Part shown: positions 59,901 to 64,000 of the stretch, one piece after another
Layout of the letters: each line of letters begins with the position of its first letter
Position numbering within the stretch: the first letter of the stretch is position 1
NCBI GenBank assembly: GCA_003551665.1
Contig: PUNE01000079.1
Span: 150,887 to 214,886, forward strand
Direction: 5' to 3'
Length of the DNA stretch: 64,000 nt
From: Halobacteroidaceae bacterium
GTDB taxonomy: Bacteria > Bacillota > Halanaerobiia > B1SED10-174
Notes under the pieces: model-generated
Databases searched by the model: none
Told to the model about the DNA's origin: nothing
The model's input: the letters and a program-made list of their open reading frames with translations, nothing else
Program-made: the position numbers and the translations under genes

Positions 59901-60503
59901 AAACCAGCGGTCCAAAAAGTCCTGTTCTCCTAAGTTTTTGTAATCTTCTAGGGTGTCCTTGACTTCGTATCTTTTTTCAACCAGTTCAACCAGGTTGTTT
60001 TCCAGCTGCCTTCTATTCCATAGAAATAGCAGTTCTCGCAAACCTTCATCTCCAACTCGCGAGAGCTGATTTATTTCTTTCTCAACTGTTTCCATGAGCA
60101 ACTGGCGTTGATCAAAACCATCAATAACCCTGAATTCAGGATCAATGCCAGCCTCCAGGGGAAAAGCCTGGAGGACAAGGGCACAAAAAGAGTGGAAAGT
60201 GGAAATTTGATTATCCAGGAACCGATCCGAAAACTCATCCCAACCAGGGCCCTGCTGGTTCTCAATCCGGAACTGGATCCGGTCGCGCATTTCTCCTGCT
60301 GCTTTTTCGGTAAAGGTTACTACCAGAATGTTTCCTGGCTGCACTGCCTGCCCCTTATTAATTGAATCTTCAACAATCCGGAAATACCTTTCTGTAAGGA
60401 CCCGGGTTTTCCCTGAACCCGCCCCGGCTAAAATCAGCATATTTTTATCCAGATCAAGTGCCTGCTCCTGGTCTGTCGTCAATTTTAAAGTGTTTTCAGC
60501 CAT
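56943..60503 (-). CDS. addA: ATP-dependent helicase/nuclease subunit A
   Basis: 1186 residues. Helicase-nuclease for double-strand-break resection, partner of AddB. UvrD-like helicase: AGAGSGKTRVL (Walker A), MVDEFQDTN, and IMSIHQAKGLQFPGVILADLGG; nuclease D-x-K in LLDFKTTALNG near residue 1100. The C-terminus has C-x2-C-x5-C (CRFCQYFSIC), and a Cys in FWECPLKYFY, the four-Cys iron-staple pattern normally seen in AddB. ATG at 60503 with GAGGGTG upstream; the 38-codon extension lies in addB. Overlaps addB by 8 nt. Confidence 0.95.
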   Translation of the reverse strand: MAENTLKLTTDQEQALDLDKNMLILAGAGSGKTRVLTERYFRIVEDSINKGQAVQPGNILVVTFTEKAAGEMRDRIQFRIENQQGPGWDEFSDRFLDNQISTFHSFCALVLQAFPLEAGIDPEFRVIDGFDQRQLLMETVEKEINQLSRVGDEGLRELLFLWNRRQLENNLVELVEKRYEVKDTLEDYKNLGEQDFLDRWFGNSPLPVLSRSRVLELLEPLIAFAGLDVSPEDPGISFIRLLAKYYHVLQGKGAGGDKWEEAIDFRELVEHFLTSAGKYGKMTGYQQVGVKKNWEGYEKEHAEVKKILQGIKDCLEEVLPAEKIDCLPNYLDRELARLLPTLARITGQCVERYQKEKKQRNYLDFNDLEGITHRLIEHKEETIQKLGDRYGYIMVDEFQDTNSRQWEIIETIWKKGSKSNLFLVGDIKQAIYSFRGGDVTIFNRGKKEIERTGENIVFNQNFRSCGNLIGFFNSFFHKLLQDAEEEYEAPFQRLEPGAEKENLPGEAGAVIVEKKGNRLERIFSEAQKVAEKVEETIRLLPEEVSAPRVAILLRSLTHVHHYEQALRRAEIGFTTVRGRGFFNQQEILDLCNLLFFLSDPRRDIELIGLLRSPFFGVSDAEIYGLARIDGETFWEKLKKARGERWEAIKRDLNSWFYLKDRLPLGELLQRVLEEGRFFLYLNLGERSQQKTRNVEKFMEFARQFARGGKSLGEFNHFLEEQIKKPGEEGEALTEVDTDVAIMSIHQAKGLQFPGVILADLGGRFNLGQSDPIRRGKIEEKEELCFVVIDPRTGLKGTPAVRKKIGRRLQSEQLAEEKRLLYVAATRAERYLYLVGSRDISGDYNKRGTASSYLDWLEAAYGGPSLPIAEEERVLKVEIVSEDGKEFPEASLKKNGSELPIESIREEELGNWKPAPLPRYYEIEISPTDLGLFWECPLKYFYQQELLLAKDMLPREKTIRDFTTPDLDPLKVGQLFHGMMEAGKYRTEGPDWEEQLKKVEILPGKKDLYGNEVKRHLENLQASGWLKRIKNAEEDIKEKKFRIRWKSEKGLVIYLKGVIDRLFRENGNWKLLDFKTTALNGKTPEEVTAQNNYHLQLTCYEEALKCLAPPLEVDQAWIIYTATGQGQEIKQKKSYSKKIERAALRISRRQFPPRVGRQCRFCQYFSICPAQKCREVKDNAIEKDPLG

Positions 60504-63357
60504 TTTTTTCACCCTCTTCCCGGATTGGGGTTTTCCGGCAGATGGTCCTGAATGAACAATAATCACAATTAGCCTCTTCTCTTTCCCAGTCAGTAGTTGG
60601 GAAGTTTCCCCCATCAATCCCTTCCTTTATTTCAGTCAAAATCTCCTCATATTTTTCCCGCCCCCCAAGTTTCTCCAGGGAAATAATGCTCTTTTTGCTG
60701 ATTGATCCTCCCTCATAATCCCCAATCAGGGGCTTTAATGCGGGTTCTTCTCGGTGCCTCAGTTGATAAAAGCCCCCAACCACTTTACTCGCTTCAACAT
60801 CAGGCCGGTTTTCCATTGCCAGGACATAAAGGGGAAGTTGAAGGTTCTTCCAGGTTTCAACCTCCTTTTTTCCTGGAACCCGTCCGGTTTTGTAGTCATA
60901 GATCATCAGGTTTTTTCCTGCAAAAAAATCAAGCCTATCAATTCTGCCCTTGAGATTAAAAGGACCCAGCCGGGGGTACTGGTTTCCCTTTCCCAGGTCA
61001 GTTTCAAATTCCCGGGGCTTAAATTGTTCCATCCTTTCTTTTTCCTGCTTTAAAAACCTGAGGAATACTCCCTCGGGGCCCTCTTCATTGCTCAACCCTC
61101 TTAGCCAGTTATTATACTGGGCTCCAATAAAGAGATTTCGGTCAAGATCGATTTTTTCTTCTTCAAGAACCCTGTGGCTGATCTCTTTCATTAGAATGCA
61201 GGCCCCAGCAAAATCATCCTCCAAAATTTCAAATCCTCCTTGTTCCCCAAATTCCTGCAGGATCTGGTGAACATGCAAACCAAAGAGAGCAAGTTCTTCC
61301 TCTTCCTCAACTTCTTCTAACTTTTCAATGCCCAGAACCCACTTTAAAAAGTAATAAAATGGGCAGCGCCAGTAATCCTGCAGGGCAGTAACTGCTATTG
61401 GGTCAGGGGTAAGATCAAAACCAGCCCCTATATTCCCGCTGTACTCATTGATCTTTTTTCTTTCTCTTGACTTTTCCATAACCAGGGTCCTCAGATCCCG
61501 GGGACTGGCATATTTTTTCCATTCTTCTGGATCGGGATTCTGGGCAAGCCAGGTTAGCATTTCATTCAGGCAGTTTAACCCTCCTCTATCTCCCAGGGAA
61601 ACTTTGTTTACAGGCAAAAACCTTTTAACAAGAGGAGAGGGCTGGGTTTCCCTCCCCTGGAAAAAAGCAGGGAAAGAAATTTTAATTTCCCGGCAGGAAG
61701 ATACTAGTTGATAGAAAAAAAGCCTTGCTTCCTGTAGTTCTTTTGAAGAATCTCTCCCCGGAAGAAGAAAGTTTCTTGCAGCGGCCTTGGGAAAATTATC
61801 TGCAGTAACTCCCAAAAAGAAAATTGTATCAGCAGGCCAGCCTCGCATATTTAATATTTCCGTTACCTGTATTCCCCCGGCCTGTGCTGGAATATAGTAC
61901 TCTTTTTCAGCCAAAAGCCTATCCAGGACATGTCTAGCCCTTTCTTGCAACTCACCTTCAAGAACGATCCTCTCTTCGAATAATTGCTCTGCCTGATCAA
62001 GAACTTCAAAAAGTTTATTCAGAGCAATGGTAATTTCCTGGGAGTGAAGCCCATAGTCTTTTTCTCCCTGCTTAATAACATTTTCCAGGAAACGAACCTC
62101 CAAAAATATTTCTCGCAATAGTTGGAAAAATCGGGGGAAATCATCGGTCTTTTTTAGGGGCACAAAGAACCTCTCAATAAAACCATTTAAAACCTGGAGT
62201 TGCTTTTCTACCATCTGTGGCTTTTCTTCACTGGAAAGAAGTGAGCCGGGTTCGATTTCGTCCTTGAACAAGGGCTCCAGGTCATTAAAATTAAAGCGCC
62301 GGGCAAAATAATCAACTGTTTCAATATCCAATCCTTTTAATTCAACAAGGGAACTGGAAAAAAACCGATATAATAACTGCCTGCTGAAAGGATTGGAAAC
62401 CAGGTCCAGGATCGTTTTTAAAATCATAGCCGGGGGGCTCTCCTCAAGGGGAAGACCACGGGAAATATCGAAAGGCAAATCATACTGAGGAAAAATTTCC
62501 CGAATGACCTGTTGATAGTCATCTAGGTCTGCAGGAACTACAAAAAGGCTGGCCGGAGAAACCCCACTCTCAATTTTTCTGCGCAAGGCCCTCCCTACAG
62601 CCCTGACTTCCTCTTCCTGGTTAAAATAATATTCAACCCCACCGCACTTGTTTTTTTCTTTTTCGGAAAATGTTAATCTTTTCCCATTAAAAGCTTTTAA
62701 CCGGGAATAAAAGGTTTTCCCATCGGGAAGTATTTGTGGAAGGTCAGAAAATAAGACTTTCTCTGCAAAACCATCCTCCATTTCTTGGATAATATGCCAG
62801 TCCTGAGGAGTAAAAAAATTAAGTGTGTCCAGGCCAAGAGTTTTCCATTCCGTATTTAAATCCCCTACCAACTCGGGTCCCTTCTCAGAAAGAATGTCAG
62901 AATCTATGAGGTCCTTTTCCTTAAGAAATCCTCTGTATTTTTCTAAAACAAGTAAAAGGTCCTGGATTTTCTCCGGGTTCCCTCCTATCTGATTTACCTC
63001 TTTTCTTTCCTGGACAAGGGTATTAAAAAGGCTCTTAACCTTGGCCGCAAGTCCAGGAAAAGCTTCTGCTTCGGAAAAATACTGGAAGTAATTCCAGTTT
63101 TCCTCAATTATCCTTTCCATGATTAAGAGCTGCTGGACCGGAGTAATTTTCTTTTTTGTCCCTCCCTTTTTCTGGTATTGATGATATAAAAGGTCGGCAA
63201 TAGAAAAAACCCCGGGGCTTTTCAAGTACCCAAGCAGCTGGTTTTTTACAAAATGAGTTTTCTTTTGTGTGGGTAAAAGCAACAGCATTTCATCTTTGGG
63301 GGCAATTTTTTCAATTAGTTCAGGGATTTTTTTATAAGCAATAACCCGGACAGCCAA
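60496..63357 (-). CDS. addB: ATP-dependent helicase/nuclease subunit B
   Basis: 953 residues. The N-terminal helicase-like half has LLLLPTQKKTHF, so Walker A is degenerate and ATP hydrolysis is unlikely; the C-terminal nuclease has D-x-K in YDYKTGRVPG. Iron-sulfur staple: YWRCPFYYFL plus NCDYCSFRTIC (C-x2-C-x5-C), the AddB signature. TTG start with AGGAGG 7 nt upstream. First gene of addB-addA-mfs. Shorter than B. subtilis AddB (about 1166) but of usual type. Makes 3' tails at breaks and, in other species, stops at Chi. Confidence 0.95.
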   Translation of the reverse strand: MAVRVIAYKKIPELIEKIAPKDEMLLLLPTQKKTHFVKNQLLGYLKSPGVFSIADLLYHQYQKKGGTKKKITPVQQLLIMERIIEENWNYFQYFSEAEAFPGLAAKVKSLFNTLVQERKEVNQIGGNPEKIQDLLLVLEKYRGFLKEKDLIDSDILSEKGPELVGDLNTEWKTLGLDTLNFFTPQDWHIIQEMEDGFAEKVLFSDLPQILPDGKTFYSRLKAFNGKRLTFSEKEKNKCGGVEYYFNQEEEVRAVGRALRRKIESGVSPASLFVVPADLDDYQQVIREIFPQYDLPFDISRGLPLEESPPAMILKTILDLVSNPFSRQLLYRFFSSSLVELKGLDIETVDYFARRFNFNDLEPLFKDEIEPGSLLSSEEKPQMVEKQLQVLNGFIERFFVPLKKTDDFPRFFQLLREIFLEVRFLENVIKQGEKDYGLHSQEITIALNKLFEVLDQAEQLFEERIVLEGELQERARHVLDRLLAEKEYYIPAQAGGIQVTEILNMRGWPADTIFFLGVTADNFPKAAARNFLLPGRDSSKELQEARLFFYQLVSSCREIKISFPAFFQGRETQPSPLVKRFLPVNKVSLGDRGGLNCLNEMLTWLAQNPDPEEWKKYASPRDLRTLVMEKSRERKKINEYSGNIGAGFDLTPDPIAVTALQDYWRCPFYYFLKWVLGIEKLEEVEEEEELALFGLHVHQILQEFGEQGGFEILEDDFAGACILMKEISHRVLEEEKIDLDRNLFIGAQYNNWLRGLSNEEGPEGVFLRFLKQEKERMEQFKPREFETDLGKGNQYPRLGPFNLKGRIDRLDFFAGKNLMIYDYKTGRVPGKKEVETWKNLQLPLYVLAMENRPDVEASKVVGGFYQLRHREEPALKPLIGDYEGGSISKKSIISLEKLGGREKYEEILTEIKEGIDGGNFPTTDWEREEANCDYCSFRTICRKTPIREEGEKNG

Positions 63358-63392
63358 AAAAATTCCTCCTTTTTCCTGTATAATACAGAAAA

Positions 63393-63410
63393 CCCCACCT
63401 TGAAGTGGGG
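63393..63410 (-). terminator. Terminator of the HD-GYP gene
   Basis: CCCCAC-CTTGAA-GTGGGG stem just past the HD-GYP stop, with TTTT following on the minus strand. Confidence 0.75.
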
Positions 63411-63413
63411 TTA

Positions 63414-64000
63414 TTACTCATTCCAGCCAAAATCATTATCATAATACCCATTTTGCAACATATCAATTAAAAACCGGGTTAGGTGAGGGTCGAACTGAGT
63501 GCCTGAACATCTTTCCAGTTCTTCAAGAACTTCCTCTTTATTCATCGCCTTGCGGTAAATCCGGTCCGTTGTCATACAATCAAAAGCATCAGCAAGAGCC
63601 AGAATACGTGCTTCATACGGAATATCTTCACCCTTACGCCCATCAGGATAACCCTTTCCATCATAACGTTCGTGATGGTGCCGAATTATCCCCATCAGAT
63701 CATCAAGCATTTCAATATCTTCCAGAAGTTTTTCACCTCTAACCGGGTGAGTTTTGATCTGGTCATATTCCTGGGCAGTTAATCTCCCCGGTTTCAAAAG
63801 AATTGCTTCGGGAATCCCGAGCTTCCCCACATCGTGCAGTTTTGCTGCCTGCACAATCCTGGGAATCCTAATCGGAGAAAGCCCTGCTCTTCTTCCAATA
63901 TCTTCAACATACTTTGCTACCCTTTCAGAATGACCGCGCGTATAAGGGTCCTTGGTGTCAATAACCCGGGCAAAACTTTCAATTACCTGGAAGAAACTAT
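63414..64000 (-). CDS. HD-GYP phosphodiesterase (partial, N-terminus beyond right edge)
   Basis: Cyclic-di-GMP phosphodiesterase domain. The open frame runs off the right edge: the visible 195 residues begin in the domain, at FARVIDTKDPYTRGHSERVAKY, and include LHDVGKLGIPEAI, THPVRGEKLL, HHHERYDGKGYPDG and LADAFDCMTTDR, all canonical HD-GYP ligands. It ends EVLEELERCSGTQFDPHLTRFLIDM. An internal GTG at 63854 is not the start, since sense codons continue to 64000. N-terminal sensor domain is unknown. Independent of the GGDEF/HD-GYP protein at 44793. Confidence 0.9.
   Translation of the reverse strand, partial: SFFQVIESFARVIDTKDPYTRGHSERVAKYVEDIGRRAGLSPIRIPRIVQAAKLHDVGKLGIPEAILLKPGRLTAQEYDQIKTHPVRGEKLLEDIEMLDDLMGIIRHHHERYDGKGYPDGRKGEDIPYEARILALADAFDCMTTDRIYRKAMNKEEVLEELERCSGTQFDPHLTRFLIDMLQNGYYDNDFGWNE

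Overview
The window reads as a piece of chromosome from a strictly anaerobic bacterium of the Bacillota, with moderately low GC (roughly mid-40s % by eye), strong AGGAGG ribosome sites and many TTG/GTG starts. The anaerobic character rests on a molybdenum/tungsten formate dehydrogenase, RnfC/RnfD, a BadF-type activase with two CoA-activase partners, FabK and AddAB. Two genes use in-frame TGA as selenocysteine, so the host must make selenoproteins. An OmpH/Skp-like protein and a CsgG-like secreted protein ending in a barrel-like Phe hint at an outer membrane, as in Halanaerobiia-type diderm Bacillota; the lineage is an inference and no genus is claimed. No rRNA, tRNA or CRISPR array was seen.

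Layout. 1-3203 (-): HD protein, small membrane protein, TGS GTPase, TldD (cut by the left edge). 3371-9621: patatin-like lipase, ArsP-type permease with a mini-thioredoxin, M50-CBS protease, Hsp20 with a palindromic promoter, an EamA transporter and two unknown membrane proteins. 9773-12826 (+): ATP-driven activase trio. 12853-16104 (-): FeoB, a nicotianamine-synthase-like methyltransferase fused to FeoA, and a second such methyltransferase. 16250-20737 (-): serine hydrolase, dipeptide epimerase, Xre-cupin regulator, LapA-like protein, ene-reductase. 20808-26793 (-): variant RecQ helicase, coiled-coil tail-anchored protein, HD protein, macrodomain, CsgG-like protein, tightly packed. 26874-27981 (-): selenocysteine peroxiredoxin, DsrE/YedF-like protein, small membrane protein. 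28135-29696 (+): PHP and inositol-phosphatase-like hydrolases. 29801-33337 (-): CopB-type ATPase, then an ECF sigma/anti-sigma operon with two small unknowns. 33430-41926 (-): fatty-acid operon fabH-fabK-fabD-acpP-fabF-fabZ-accB-accC-accD-accA, without fabG. 42336-43559 (+): degenerate IS1634-like transposase gene. 43562-47396 (-): tiny membrane protein, MurB, PAS-GGDEF-HD-GYP protein. 47556-54680 (-): fdhE-fdhA(Sec)-fdhB-rnfC-rnfD. 55055-64000 (-): OmpH-like protein, MFS transporter, AddA, AddB, partial HD-GYP protein.

The most notable units are (1) a Tat-exported selenocysteine formate dehydrogenase whose operon carries RnfC and RnfD where a cytochrome b subunit would be expected; (2) a ferrous-iron locus with FeoA fused to a nicotianamine-synthase-like enzyme beside a second paralogue; (3) a peroxiredoxin whose only redox-active residue is selenocysteine, with a DsrE/YedF-like partner; and (4) a RecQ-variant/HD/macrodomain operon of unknown purpose.
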